64,000 bases of DNA, taken from assembly GCA_037074705.1 (NCBI GenBank), contig CM073591.1:180817432-180881431 (forward strand). The letters run 5' to 3'. The notes beneath the pieces were generated by a model, which saw nothing but the letters and a program-made list of their open reading frames with translations, searched no databases and was not told the DNA's origin. Positions within the stretch are counted from its first letter, which is position 1; every line of letters begins with the position of its first letter. A program made the position numbers and the translations under genes. This document shows positions 34,144-46,004 of the stretch, piece after piece. The DNA is from Zhengitettix transpicula. Its lineage: Eukaryota > Arthropoda > Insecta > Orthoptera > Tetrigidae.

Positions 34144-35479
34144 GTTGGATGCAGAAATTATTTTGTAAGTGGTTATGATTTTGATTACAGCAACATACAA
34201 ACAATACACTGAAAGATGATAAGTTCAACGATTCAACGATTTCACTTCACAGGTATTCGGAACACTTGGGTACCAGAAATGTTACAACTATAAAATTTGA
34301 ATTCATGACTAAGAATTGTCGCCAAAGATACTTGCTACACCCAAAAAAAACTGTTCCAATGTAGGAAATTTCTCAATTGAGTGAACAACATTTATTTTAT
34401 TCCACGTACAATTACAGAAAGTTTTACACAATAATTGTTATTGAATGGTGATAATATGGAAAATAAATTTCGATTATTCAGAATACTTATTGTTTATTAT
34501 TGTAAGAATTGTATTGTTGTCAGTCCTACGTTAATATTGAAAGTCGTAGCTTTAACAAATACAGTTCCACGTGTCGAACTGTCAGATTCACTCAATAATA
34601 ATCCAAATATTATAAACAATTACAAGTAGAATCGAAAATTTTTATTGTTTTTTTTATTTCTTCACATAATATTGTTACAAGATGTAACACGAGTCAATTT
34701 TACACATTTCGGACTGATGCTATTATTAAGTACAGGTAGTTTAAATTTATAAAGTTTCTAGATTCTTTGTATTCTTTAATAAATTTAAAACAGACTTCTG
34801 CCAGTTATAGATTTAATTCACTTTTATATCTATTGTCATTATATTTAAAACTTTCTATTAAACGTAATCGAACATTCATTAAGTTTGTTTGAAGACTTTT
34901 GTTCGGTTTTATAGACCTATACTGTGGTTATTCAAACATTGACGTGTTAAATAAGTGCGTCTTTCTGAATTTGTTTGTGTGTGATTATTTTTTAAATAAT
35001 ACTAAAAACGAACTTTATACAAACTTAAAAAACAGAAACATAAACTAAAATTTGAATTCGGCCATTGGAAGATGACGTTAATCTGCGTCGAAACGTCCGG
35101 CAGTTTTAAATTCAAATTTACTTAGATTATGTTTCTATTTTTTCAGTTTGACTCTATAACGGTCGTTTTAAGCATTATTATTTTCATCAGACGTTAATTT
35201 AAATGTTTGAAAATTAATAATAAGAATATAGCCAAATACGAACAAAAGAAGTTATGATATAAGTACCACACAACGTTTCTGGAAACCTTGTCACTTTCTT
35301 CAGGAACAAAGAAAACTAAAAAAACATAAAAGCCCTCAGCGACACAACAGCACGATTCAGTTGGCAAAAATGATAATTTTAACTGTGATTATTTTTGTTT
35401 AAATAATTTTCCAAAATTTAAAATAAATTGTATTATATGGAAAATCATTATTCCCCCTTTTATCAAGTATTTTGCAGGA
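34144..35479. other. Upstream flank of LRRC47, nothing firm
   Basis: It should contain the LRRC47 promoter and 5' UTR, but no clear core-promoter element is visible. A CGTCGAAACGTCCGG motif at 35083 and ACGTTTCTGGAAACCTTGTC at 35273 look like repeat fragments of unknown family. Confidence 0.35.
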
Positions 35480-36192
35480 TTAGCAGGATATCCGTTCACA
35501 CCCTCCCACCCCAGACAACCCCCGCACGTTGCCCAGATTGTCATAAAAAATCAGCGACATCCATTACCTTCGATTTGACTCGAATTTCGGTTGTTTTCGC
35601 GTTATTTGCTTGTAACCCCCCTCGTCCCATAAGGGCGCTTCCCCCTCATGCCTCAAGTGGTTAATTAATATTTATTCCACGCAAATATCGACAGTTTAAC
35701 ATGTTAGATAATTTCAACCCCCGTCCACCCCGCTCCTGGGGGTTAGATAGCCAATTTAATTTCATAATTAAACTCAAGCAACATCCAGACCCCTGGATTT
35801 GACTGTAATCTCGATTTTATTCGCGTTATTTATTTGTGTTTCATATTTATAACGCCCGTCCACCCCCACCCCTAAGGGTTCTCCTTTCCCATGCTCTAAG
35901 ATAACATCAATAGAAACACTATTAATCTGTTTGACCCCTAAAAATATTTATGCGACTCAAATATCGGCTGTTTTAGTATATTTGAATATTTCCATCCCGC
36001 TCCTGGAGGCGGTAGACACGTCTCACCCCGACAGTGTTTGTTTCCTGGTCGTAAAGACCACGTGTACGAAATTTGGTGAAATTTGCTCCACCGGTGTAGA
36101 TTTGTATAAGGAACATACAACTAAACAAATATACATGCATACAAACATACAAACAAACACTCTGCTTTATTTAGAATTAGAAGAAGATAAGA
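35480..36192 (-). mobile_element. Helitron, 3'-truncated, inserted in a LINE
   Basis: The 5' end on the reverse strand reads A|TCTTATCTTCTTCTAATTCT with TC at 36192, like TCTTATAAATAAAG at 59312. The family block CACGTGTACGAAATTTGGTG and CGACAGTGTTTGTTTCCTGG follow, then two to three internal ~250-bp units with CCCC runs. The CTAG terminus is missing near 35480. The host sequence beyond 36192 is LINE reverse transcriptase. Confidence 0.75.
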
Positions 36193-36336
36193 TGTTATCG
36201 TCACTTCGTCTGATATATCGAGGTAATTGTGCCTTATTATATCCTGATGGTCGGTGCCTATCATACTTTCTAGCTTTTGAAGTAGCTTTTGTCTGTCTGT
36301 GCAATCAAATGATTTTTCGTAATGTAATTTAGTCAC
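36193..36336 (-). pseudogene. LINE reverse-transcriptase fragment interrupted by a Helitron
   Basis: The reverse-strand frame reads MTKLHYEKSFDCTDRQKLLQ, then HQDIIRHNYLDISDEVTI, a degraded RT motif-A region (usually K-A-F-D-C-V-D...LL..L, then I..LY.......V). The Helitron 5' end interrupts it directly after this. The remainder of the LINE is not found. Confidence 0.55.
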
Positions 36337-38949
36337 TTTATTTTTTCATAAAAGGTCTTGTCAAACCATGGTTGCGCGATACTTCTTACTGCGGATTTGG
36401 ATGCGCTCCTTAGTAAGTCGTCTACCATCTGCAATGCTGTGTCACTTTGAACTTATATTAATTCCTCCTTGCTTCTTTTATTCTGTCCTGTTTTTGCCTT
36501 AGTATTTGTGTGTCTAGTATTCTTGACTTTCTAGTCTGCGTTTCTTACTTCTTCTTTTTGTTGTTCTTACTTATTTATTTCCATGGACGTTTATGCTGGG
36601 ATGTGTTTTCTTATAGGACTAATACCTGACGGTACGGGACGAATTCACCGGGAGTATAATTAACTATATTAAGGTAATCTGTGTAATTTTTACTGTATTA
36701 GGGTACCGAGTATATTTTTAAGTGTTTTAGGGTACCAATAATTTTTTGACTCTCTCAATGCATGGGGAGTATTTTTGACGTTCTTAATTTTTATTTTGGT
36801 ATTGAGAGTATTTATGCCTCTCTAAAGCCATTGGGGTTAGCAGGAGGGCAGGGCAGTTCTGATGAAATTAGCATTCCCTCTGCATAGATAGCTGAAATCA
36901 CTTCTTGTCTACTAGATTAATGTAGAATTAAATACGTTTTCGGGCTTATTGAAATAAATATCCAGTTAGTTTAGAAATAAACAGTTGCCAAACCTTAAAA
37001 TATCAATGAGTACAATTATTTTAAAAATACAGGTAACACGGACTCACCCTGTAGCACCAAAGAAAGTGACATTTTGTGTTAACATCGGAGTAAACACAGA
37101 AAAAATATGTCTAAACATAGCAAATAATGCTACGGTAGATGTACTGCGTTAGTTATCAACATACTTTTAGACAAATTTAAAGTTTAATTAACTCCGATTC
37201 ACTACGTTACATTAAGTTGCGTATATGACTAGTAGTAAGGTTAAAGCTAAGATTTCGTGAGCGTGTCTGGCACGTGGCTTTTCATTTCATATTTTGACGC
37301 CTTCGCCAGCGCTTGCAGTGAACAGAGACGCAATGTAAACTTTGTGTTTGGATATGAGCGATCACTTTGTGTACACGGGCAAATTCGCACAGATACTATT
37401 CGTATACTAGACGGCCAACCTTATCATTCACAGTGCGAAACTAGGAGAAAGAGAAAAATCGGGAAAAAACATTGATACGTCTCGCAGCATCTGCGTTTGC
37501 TAATTATTCGTACAAATTCAAAGAAAACGTCAGTGGTTGACGAAATAAATATTTAGTCGGCTATCGCAATAGTGGAACCCATGACGAAAAATTTAATTTG
37601 CATGACTGCACAAGTCTAAGAACATATTCGACGAAGAATATAAATGTAGAAGAGGGCATACAATCATGAAATATATTGCGTGTACAAAAGCGAGATTAAT
37701 TATTTGTGGTTAATTTATTTTATTCTTTATGAATTATTTTTACGAAATAAAATATATTGAGAAATTGAGAATTTCGGCTTGGGTCTGGCAAGGGTCAATG
37801 CTCGCATCCCAGGTAGGCCCTACTCACAGATACGAAAACAACCCCTAGGCGGCAATCCTTTGTAGAGATTATAATATTGAGGGTTTTAAGGTTTTAGCAC
37901 AGTCACACAAGATTTTTGTCAAGATTGGCGCAATCCCGACCATGTCTTCCCACGTCCCTGATTTTGGTCATGTGACTCCCCGAGGGGTATGACTAATTAA
38001 GAAATTGAGATTTGTGGGGAACACATCTAATTTCTATTGGGTAAAAATAGAACCAAGACCCTGTGTGTGTGTGAGGAGGGGCGGGGGGGGGGGGGGATAT
38101 CGAACAACCGAGGTGTAAAGGGAGCTGGCAAAGCAAGCGAGAGTTAAGAGTTCCATTTTAGGTTTGAGATAGATTCTAGTATTGAGAAGTTACATTTTTG
38201 TTATTAGAAGTTACATTTAAGTTTGAGAAGTTAGCCTTTAGTTATAGAGATGTGAGAATTAAGTTTTAAAAAGTGAGTATTGAAGTTTTGAGAAGTAAGA
38301 TTTTAGTTTGTAGGATCTAGTGGAAGTCTTTTCGGAGATTGTGGTTTTCCTGGAATTACGTGGGATTGCAGCATCCGTACGAACCATCTGCGAAGTCTTT
38401 ATCGGGTCAGATCAGCAAATGGTACTGTACCGGAAATAATGCCTAAAGTAGGTTCATTAAAGCCATATGACCACCATATTTTGTCCCACCAATTCCTGTT
38501 AGGAATTGTCTCTTATTTGTTTATTTATAAATTGGCCGTGGGTGTTTAAATTGACAATGAGATCAGGAAGTGAATGTTATTTTGTTAATAACATATAAAT
38601 TGTTAATTATTATTTTTCCCCTGCAACATAATTAAATAAATTAAATATCTTAAAAATAATTAAATAAAGAACTCCGATCCAAATAAAACGTTACAATTAT
38701 CAAGACGCCAATTTATAGTAGAGAAAATATAATGAACATATTTGATATTGATTGAATATATACCTGAGTAATTTAATGTATAAATAAATAAGTATACTAT
38801 AGGGGATAATATACAAATTATGAGAAAATTAATATATCACTAAAATTAATTAAATATAAATATGGGAAACGAAATAAATATGTGTGTAACAAATTAATAT
38901 TGTTACAGGATACTTTCCTTTTCGATTTATTTTGTAGGGTGCAACAAGT
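36337..38949. other. Unassigned sequence with a poly-G tract
   Basis: No gene or known element is recognised. A run of 14 G lies at 38083-38096 after a GT repeat. A stretch at 38170-38300 repeats GAGAAGTTACATTT/GAGAAGTAAGATTTT loosely every 25-40 bp. Confidence 0.35.
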
Positions 38950-40260
38950 TTCCGTCTACACGGAGCGTGGATTGTAAGAATTGTTGAATTCTGGCCTCAT
39001 AAATCAGGACACTGTGCATGCTCTAAAGAGTGGGAAATGTTTTCGAGAAACTTCTCCGACGAAGAATCCTTTCCGCCGTACAAGACGCAAGTGACATCTC
39101 CTACTTAACGCAGTTTCCGGAGAGGACTACATCATCAGGGCTCTATTTGAAAGCGAAAAAGCTGGTACAAATAGGAAACCATCACTCCCGTGAAGTCTCT
39201 ATCCGTAACACTCTGGACATGAGGAACGTTTTCAACTCTATGAGCGAGCGAGACGCCCGAAACGCTTTTCGCGACACGTTCGAGAGACTGAAGGACTATA
39301 TGAGCACCAGGACCTTGCTGTGCGAATCAGAAGACTGGCAATAACGAAGAAAATAACGGCAGGTGCTGCGCAGGAATCAATTCTGGGACCTTACTCCTGG
39401 AATATAGCATATGACGACGTGTCGAAAATTGAAAACACCAGGCAGGACGAGTCTCGTCGGATAAAACGACAATCTAGCAGTGCTCGTCACTGCAAAAAAT
39501 CCATAACTGGCCCAATTCTGATTAAACCAGGTGATGCGAAGAGCGCAAAGATGGTTGGAGGAACATACGTTAACCTTGTTTAAAAACAGAAATCATGCTT
39601 CTCACCACGAAGCACGTAAATAATTTACAAATGCAAATGCCACAGTGCAGACCTCAACAAGCCTTGGCATGACTGGATAGTCAGTTGACCTATTGACTCC
39701 ATATCCACAGCCGCACTGAGCAGGCTCCTGGCATACAACAGAGGCCCACTTCTAAGCAAGCGCTGCCTTATGATGTCCACAAAATATCAATTCTGATGTA
39801 CAGAGCAGATATCTTGTCTGAATTCTCGTATACAGCAAAACAGGAAGCGGATAGTGGCAGTACAAAGAAGAGGAGCAATGAATGGGACTTACGTCTACCG
39901 CACTGTTTCGGAACCAACGGTTCTCATGGGCGCGTCAGTCGTGCAGATTGATGTACTATAAATAGAGAGGGACGAGGCCTGACGGGACCGGGAGATCCTT
40001 GGCCAACAATTCGCCAAGCTTGAGGAACGATCCCACTGTCTGTATTGCTGGCAGCAGCGCTGGGAAGATGACACACGAGGTAGGTTGACCGCTGTAATCA
40101 TACTTAACAGGCTCCACCCAGAAGTAATAAGAAAGCAGTTCCTTGATGGACATAGGCTAAGAAGTTTGATTCTAGATATGGTCGAGTTTAGAGTGAGCCT
40201 GTTTCCAGACATCGTGGAATGTATTGGCGCAATTTGGAGGCAGGGAGAGAGAGGCGGCTT
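38950..40260 (+). pseudogene. R1-clade non-LTR retrotransposon remnant (RT and C-terminus)
   Basis: The 39030-39344 frame gives VFEKLLRRRILSAVQDASD, then RNTLDMRNVFNSMSERDARN (RT motif-A block, usually L-D-V-x-N-A-F-N-S) and YMSTRTLLCESEDWQ. The shifted frame 39320-39583 gives ITAGAAQESILGPYSWNIAYD, the R1-type A-A-Q-G-S-x-L-G-P-x-L-W-N block. Near 39850-40130 RKRIVAVQRRGAMNGTYVYR, TVSEPTVL and QQRWEDDTRGR follow, the R1 C-terminal blocks. The YADD motif is lost and there are several frameshifts. This clade is chiefly arthropod. Confidence 0.75.
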
Positions 40261-40380
40261 TTACAGGCTGGTAGGTGGAGACGTTCCATTGAATTACCTA
40301 GTGCGCCGGGATCCAGGCCTGTACTATCGTCTTTCCGGTCGCATGAAGCTTGTGTAGGGACTCGTTGATGATCGTGGTGA

Positions 40381-40410
40381 TTTTTTTTGGTGGGGGGGGG
40401 GGGGTGGGGG
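40381..40410. repeat. Poly-G-rich tract
   Basis: T8 followed by G-runs of 10 or more broken by single T. It produces a spurious proline-rich frame on the other strand. It lies between convergent LINE remnants. Confidence 0.85.
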
Positions 40411-40899
40411 TGGTAGCGGGGTTCTTCGTTGGTGATGGTTTTTAAAGCAGGGAGTGATTCGGAGAGGATTAGATGGTTGTTTTAGGGTGATGAAGGGTAA
40501 TCGTCGATAGCCATATTGATTACATGTTTCAACTGCGAGGGACATCATTATTCTTGGTGATGAATAAAAATGAGGTTGCATTTGAACATTCTTCTTGGGA
40601 GAGGTTGATCTTGTTAAATTCTGTGAGCGATGGGTCGAGATGGATTCTTGGGATGCCCATGGGGGAAGACAAGAATTGGGTCGGTAAGGTGTATTAGCTG
40701 GCACAAGGAGCTAACATTGTGTGAAAGGGAATGTACCTTTGAGTTTAGGATGTCTGGGAGAGGTTGCACCGTTTCTTATAAGCGGGTTGGAGAATGTGAG
40801 CACTTTTAATGCATGTTTGATTACTAGTGTATTTCTTGCATGGCTAAAATTGTATTCTTGATCTTCTATTAAAATACTATGGGAGTTGAGTGAAAACAT

Positions 40900-42720
40900 C
40901 CAGTTGAAATCCTCATGGCTGCGTTGTGGATAGCGTCGAATTTATTGAGGAGTTTCGCGTTGCCTGTTCCATGCAGGATGCTTGTATAGTCGACTTTTGG
41001 GCGAATTATCGTCGGTATGTGAGAAAAAGTAATTTTCTAGCAGCTCCCCAATTTTTACACGGGATGACTACCAGGAAGTTAAGCCTGATGAGGGTGTGGA
41101 TATATTTATCAAAGGAAAGTTTGGGGACGAGTGTAACCCGAAGTATATGTAACTTGTTGCCTATTCGATTGAGGCGTTTGGAAGATTGAGCTGGATGATG
41201 TTTGGAATGGATTTCTTGGCGAAGATCAGAACAGTGGTGTTGGTCCTGGAGAAGATTTCCCAAGTATGTAGTTGGTCCGAAACCTGGATGTTGGCCATGT
41301 TATCAATAAAGTTGGAGCATTTGCAGAAGATTGTTGAATCTTCGACGTATTTGCGGGTTTGAATTGGTGGAAGAATGGATTTTCCGCCTTCATTGATTGC
41401 TATTAGGAAGAGGGCTCCGCGTATGCTCGAACCTGCTTTTAATGGATCTGTTGGAGATGACGTTTTTGATTAATAGGTGTTTTCATTGATTCCAAGTTGG
41501 CGCAGTTCGTTCTGGGTGTAGCGGTGCTACACTCTATCGTAAGTCTTTACAATATCCAGGCTTATTGCGACAACATGTTGTAAGTTATTTTAGGCTTCCC
41601 GGATGGCGTTTTCGAGGTTGAGTAATTACGCTGTCGTGGGGTGGGTTTTACGAAAACGGCACTGATGATTTTTAATCATATTAATTCCAGGAACCAAATA
41701 AGTTGCTTATTACTTATTTTTATCAGTTATTTTAATAAGTTACTGGTAAGTGAGAAATGTAGCTTCTCTTGGTGTGTCTTGAGCTTTGAAGTGGTCACAA
41801 TATTTTTCTGCCGCTTAGTTAGTCTAGGTTAATAGTGACAGTAAAAGTGTCTGTAATTTCCTATAAATTGGTGATGATTTCATTGTTGTGGTTTTTGATG
41901 AGACTAATTGTTTTGATTTAACAGTGTTCGAGACATCTTTACTGTCAGTCTGGCGAGTGAGGCTGGACATCTTTTTAACCCACGTAGCTCTGCTGGCTTC
42001 TTTGATGGTATGACGAAATTTGACTCTGTATTTTTGGAAGAGTAATTTGGTTTCCATGGAGGGACATTTTTTTGTATAGGTTGAGTGCGGTCTTGTAGAT
42101 GGCGTGAGTCGTGGAATAATCTTTCTTCCACCAGTGGACTCTTTTTTGGGGTATCTATAGATTTTTTTATCCGGTGTAAGCAGTTTGAGTATGGATATAG
42201 CTGAACGAGACATGCAGAAATCTATGTTACTTTCCTGTAGTGAGTATTCTTCAAGGTTGTTGATCCATCGTTTGTATTCTATTGCTTTCGTATTTCATCT
42301 GGATATCGAGTAATTTGTGTGGTGGAGGTACATTATACGAAAAGCGCTTTTATGTTGGAAAGGAGGGTGGAGGCAATTTTTTCATCATATGATCAGGTGC
42401 GGGCTGTTGACGGTGGGGGTTTGTAAGCTAGGTTGGCGTCAATTGGAGAGCGTGGGATTTTGGGCCAATTATTGCAAACAAAATAGGCGAGAGTGTGGGG
42501 AGGAAAAGATTCGATATAGGTTTCTTCAAAGTTTTTCGTAATTGAATTTGGAAGTTTGTTGATGTCTGTCGGGTCCAGATGAGGGTTTGCTGCCTTGCCT
42601 GTTGCAACCGAAATGAGTTTCATTTTAGGTTTTTCTGCTTTGACTTTAAATTGTTTGTATAAATTATATATGAAATTACTTAAATCGAAAAGGTCCAAAA
42701 ATGACGAAACGTCGGTATGT
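40900..42720 (-). pseudogene. Jockey-type LINE remnant, antisense to the R1 copy
   Basis: On the reverse strand, 42213-41824 resembles the endonuclease-RT linker (KYRVKFRHTIKEASRATWVK). Then HQCRFRKTHPTT (41690-41650), VVAISLDIVKTYDRV (RT motif A, Asp kept) and GALFLIAINEGG follow. Motif C reads RKYVEDST at about 41336-41353, with Glu where YVDD-type enzymes have Asp. The thumb follows (FSRTNTTVLIF, VTLVPKLSFDKYIH). Multiple stops make it dead. It is convergent with the R1 remnant. Confidence 0.7.
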
Positions 42721-42722
42721 AT

Positions 42723-43742
42723 TGTAATATACACCATTATTACGTTAATTAAATGAAAGAATTAATAAAATTTACAAACAATATTTTTATTGTGGCAGTA
42801 ATTTAAAAACAATTACTAATTTAAAATAATAGATCTCAGGGTATTCACTGGGTTTGACACATCAATTATATTTAAAAATCTTATTAACAAACAAATAATC
42901 AAATTTCCTAAACAATACGTCGGCTAAAATAAAATAAATTAACTTGACAATTAAAATAGAACGAAATTAAAAACTAAAAAGATTAACTCTGATTAACAAT
43001 TAAAATAGAACGAAATCTGACTTCTATCTTTTAATTACGTTTACATAAATAATTATTTTGTAATTTGTTACTCACATCTGTCCAGTTGGTTCCAGCATAC
43101 CTTTCGTTTTCGAAATACACTATTGCGAGATTTTACACTGATTCCAAGATTCACAGATTTTACACTGATTCTAGTCAAAATTTATAGGATGTCAGGAACT
43201 CGGATGATCCTTTTTTTGTCAGCTATCTGTTGACTGCTTGCCTTAGGTGAATTCCGTGGCTTGTAGATTTGCTAGCCTTAATGCTCTGGACTTAAACTGA
43301 ACCTTTACTGTTTCTGGCTGGCTATGGACGTAAAACTGCTTCTACTTAGCAAGTTTAGATGTAATGCTTTTGTGAATGTTTTACTTTGTCTTCAACTCAA
43401 AACTTTGTTTAATAGTAATACAGTAAATGACGGCTAGTCTCTGCTCAAGTATAACTTGTTCCGTCCTCCGAAATGTCCAGGCACCAACCAACTGTGTTAA
43501 ATTCTGATCACCAACTCTGTTGAATTCTCGTCACCAACTAACAGTTATACATCGACGATGTCTTTCCGCGAACTGCTATCGTCTTGCGTTTTAGCGCGCA
43601 TACGCCATTTTCGGACCTTCCGACAAAGGAACAGAGCTGGGCTACATTGTCGCTATGGAAGCTCCTGCCGCAATAATAGATTTCTCAAACAATTTAAATT
43701 TTTATGTTCAAACAATTAATGTCCTAATTAATTGGTATTACA
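42723..43742 (-). mobile_element. LTR-like element (TGTAAT...ATTACA family), 1.02-kb copy
   Basis: On the reverse strand it starts TGTAATACCAATTAAT at 43742 and ends ATATTACA at 42723. It contains the family core (CAAACCCAGTGAATACCCTG, AGTCAGATTTCGTTCTATTT). It lacks the tandem GTGGGGC units present in the copies at 7297 and 44363. Confidence 0.5.
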
Positions 43743-44330
43743 ATATAAATTATTGTTAATAAATAATTTCCTGAGTCGGGCACGTTTATTTATTTATATA
43801 TAATATTAGAAATGTCAGTATTTTTCATAAAAAATGAATAAACCAATATTTTGTTTATATTTGGTACTTTCATATCCCCAAGAATCTTCTCACAGACCTA
43901 TTTGAGAGCAATGTAAAGTTTAATTGGAATCGCTCGGACCGTTGTTTTAGAAAAACGAACAAATGTGACAGACGGACAACATTCGGATCTCCTGTTGAAT
44001 GAAACGTAAAGATAAACTCAAATCACTCATTTGTAAGCTATCATCTTATGAAAGTTCTAGTGAATTGATAAATTGTTGAAAAGGTTTATTATAATATAAT
44101 ATTATTATTACAACTATTTTTTTTTCATCAAGCAGTCAACACACGAAATAAAAACAGTAGATGTTACATGCAACTTCTGGTGCGAATGGCTGGTTTCTGA
44201 TAATAATAAGATCGTGTAACTGCTGGTTGATGTTGTCTCAGCCTAAGACGTAAACAAATTTCAATTGAAATTCCAGTGAGACTGCAATGGATTATTTACC
44301 CAAAGATCGCAGTTTGGCAAACACACACAT

Positions 44331-44332
<2 letters not shown>

Positions 44333-44362
<30 letters not shown>
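44333..44362. repeat. (TA)n microsatellite at an LTR-like end
   Basis: This is a pure TA tract immediately before the TGTAATGC start of the element at 44363. The same association occurs at 7259 and 51728. Confidence 0.9.
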
Positions 44363-44365
<3 letters not shown>

Positions 44366-45816
44366 AATGCATTAAATAATGTAATGCATGAAATCAGAGG
44401 CATTGGCTCGGAACAGCACACGAGTGGTGAAGAGAAAGCGTGTGAAAAATGATTAGGGGCTCTTTGAAGAAGCAAAAGACATTTATCTCCGACTAGGGAG
44501 ATTTGCCGTCAGAAGCGTAACTTGGAAGGACGATTTCTGTCGGAAGAAATTCGTCACGACGCACGTGTGGAGGGGTCAGAACTTAAGAGCGAACGAGATG
44601 TATGGGTCTTTGAAAGACATTGAGTTAGGATAAATGACCTGACAGTTGGCGTATTTGCTTGGGACAAGAAAGGAGGCCGTAACTTTAAAAGATCGGGAAA
44701 CGGCGATTTGTTATAGGAAGTGCTGGTCAAACGGACAAGGGTAAATTGCAAAGTAATTGCAATGAGACGTGACGAAGGGCCTAGCAGCTGTAAGGGAAAT
44801 TAGTGTCGCGCACTTGTGAAGCGAGGAAAGGAAGGACTCCAGCGGCAAGAAAGTAAATCTCGTTAATGGGATCCTGTCGCATTAACCATGGCGACGGACT
44901 TTTGAACCGGGAAAGGAACCGGGATGCTAGCAGTATATTTAGAGGAATATCCTATTGTTAAAGCAGTGTGGATTTGGACGTAAAGTGAGGAGGAGGAAAG
45001 AGGCAGTGTGGAGTTGGACGTAAAGTGAGGAGGAGGAAAGAGGCAGTGTGGAGTTGGACGTAAAGTGAGGAGGAGGAAAGAGGCAGTTTGGAGTTGGACT
45101 TAGAGTGAGTCGGCAGTCAGTAATGAGTGTGGAGCCAGCGTGCTGTTTGGAATTAGACTTTTAACGCAGAGGAGGTGCGACCGGATACGACAACCGACAC
45201 CGAGGAACTTCACAAGGAACACCTAGGAGACGTAACAAGATATGGAGAACCAGGCAGCAGCGAACCAGAGGGATTGTGTTGGAATAAGTGTATGAACGTG
45301 TATGATATGAAGTGCGAATCTAAAGATACGAGCCCAAGAGACCTGAGAAACAGTAAGTTAGAATGAACAATATAATCAGATGTAAACGGTATTTAAAAGT
45401 ATATCAGTCAGATTTCGTTCCCTTCTTTGTTATATTAAAAATTAGAAGCAAGCTGTAAGTTAAGTCCGTTGATAAATTTAATAAATATTTGTTTTGTTTA
45501 ATTAAAACATACATGTTGGGCCTTTTTCGATTCTGTTCCATTGTCAAGCCCAGGTAGAGACCCATGAGAAAAAGAGATCTTTTATAGTATTAAATTCTGA
45601 TAAATGTAAATTTTTGTTTAATAAATCTGTTTTGTTATAAAGTTTAATTTTTTTGTTATTAAGAAGCCCGTATAGATTATTACGTTTTGGCACCACAACG
45701 TGGGGCAACCTCAATTGCTAAATAATTATCGGCATATTGTGATCATTACATATTGGCTACCACAACTTGGGGCAAATCATTGATAAATAAGCATAGGAGT
45801 AAATTTGGTTATTACA
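44363..45816 (+). mobile_element. LTR-like element (TGTAAT...ATTACA family), complete copy
   Basis: It runs from TGTAATGCATT to GGTTATTACA, 1454 bp, with ATAT on both flanks (possible target duplication). TG...CA ends, a TATA-like GCAGTATATTTAGAGG at ~44930 and AATAAATATTTGTTTTG at ~45480 fit an LTR. The 3' end is tandem: TTATTACG (45683), CATTACA (45750) and TTATTACA (45816), 67 and 66 bp apart. The first two are each followed by TTTTGGCACCACAACGTGGG or its variant TATTGGCTACCACAACTTGG, which resembles a tRNA primer-binding site. A 40-bp minisatellite sits inside. No protein domain is seen, so it could be a solo LTR or another nonautonomous element. Confidence 0.5.
44963..45122. repeat. 40-bp minisatellite, about four copies
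   Basis: The unit GCAGTGTGGAGTTGGACGTA... recurs at 44963, 45003, 45043 and 45083 with exact 40-bp spacing. The middle units are identical and the last is diverged. It lies in the LTR-like element. Confidence 0.95.
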
Positions 45817-46004
45817 ATATATTGTTATGATTAAAATGGAAACTTATTAATTTGAATTAATTTACCAAAATATTAAGATTAAAAAACTTTTAATTGCCAA
45901 AGATTATTTTATCAGGTGTTTTTAGTTTTAGTTTTACAAATGATTTGCCCTAGGTTGGCACACCGAATTCATTCAAAATTCACAAACAAATTTTTATTTT
46001 ATAA

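Noticed and set aside
34144..34209. LRRC47 start at the upstream ATG 34209
   Set aside because: It would add a hydrophobic leader foreign to the family; the ATG at 34143 gives the conserved W-P-E opening.
40324..40704. Minus-strand frame with a long proline run
   Set aside because: The prolines come from the poly-G tract; there is no domain and it lies in decayed LINE sequence.
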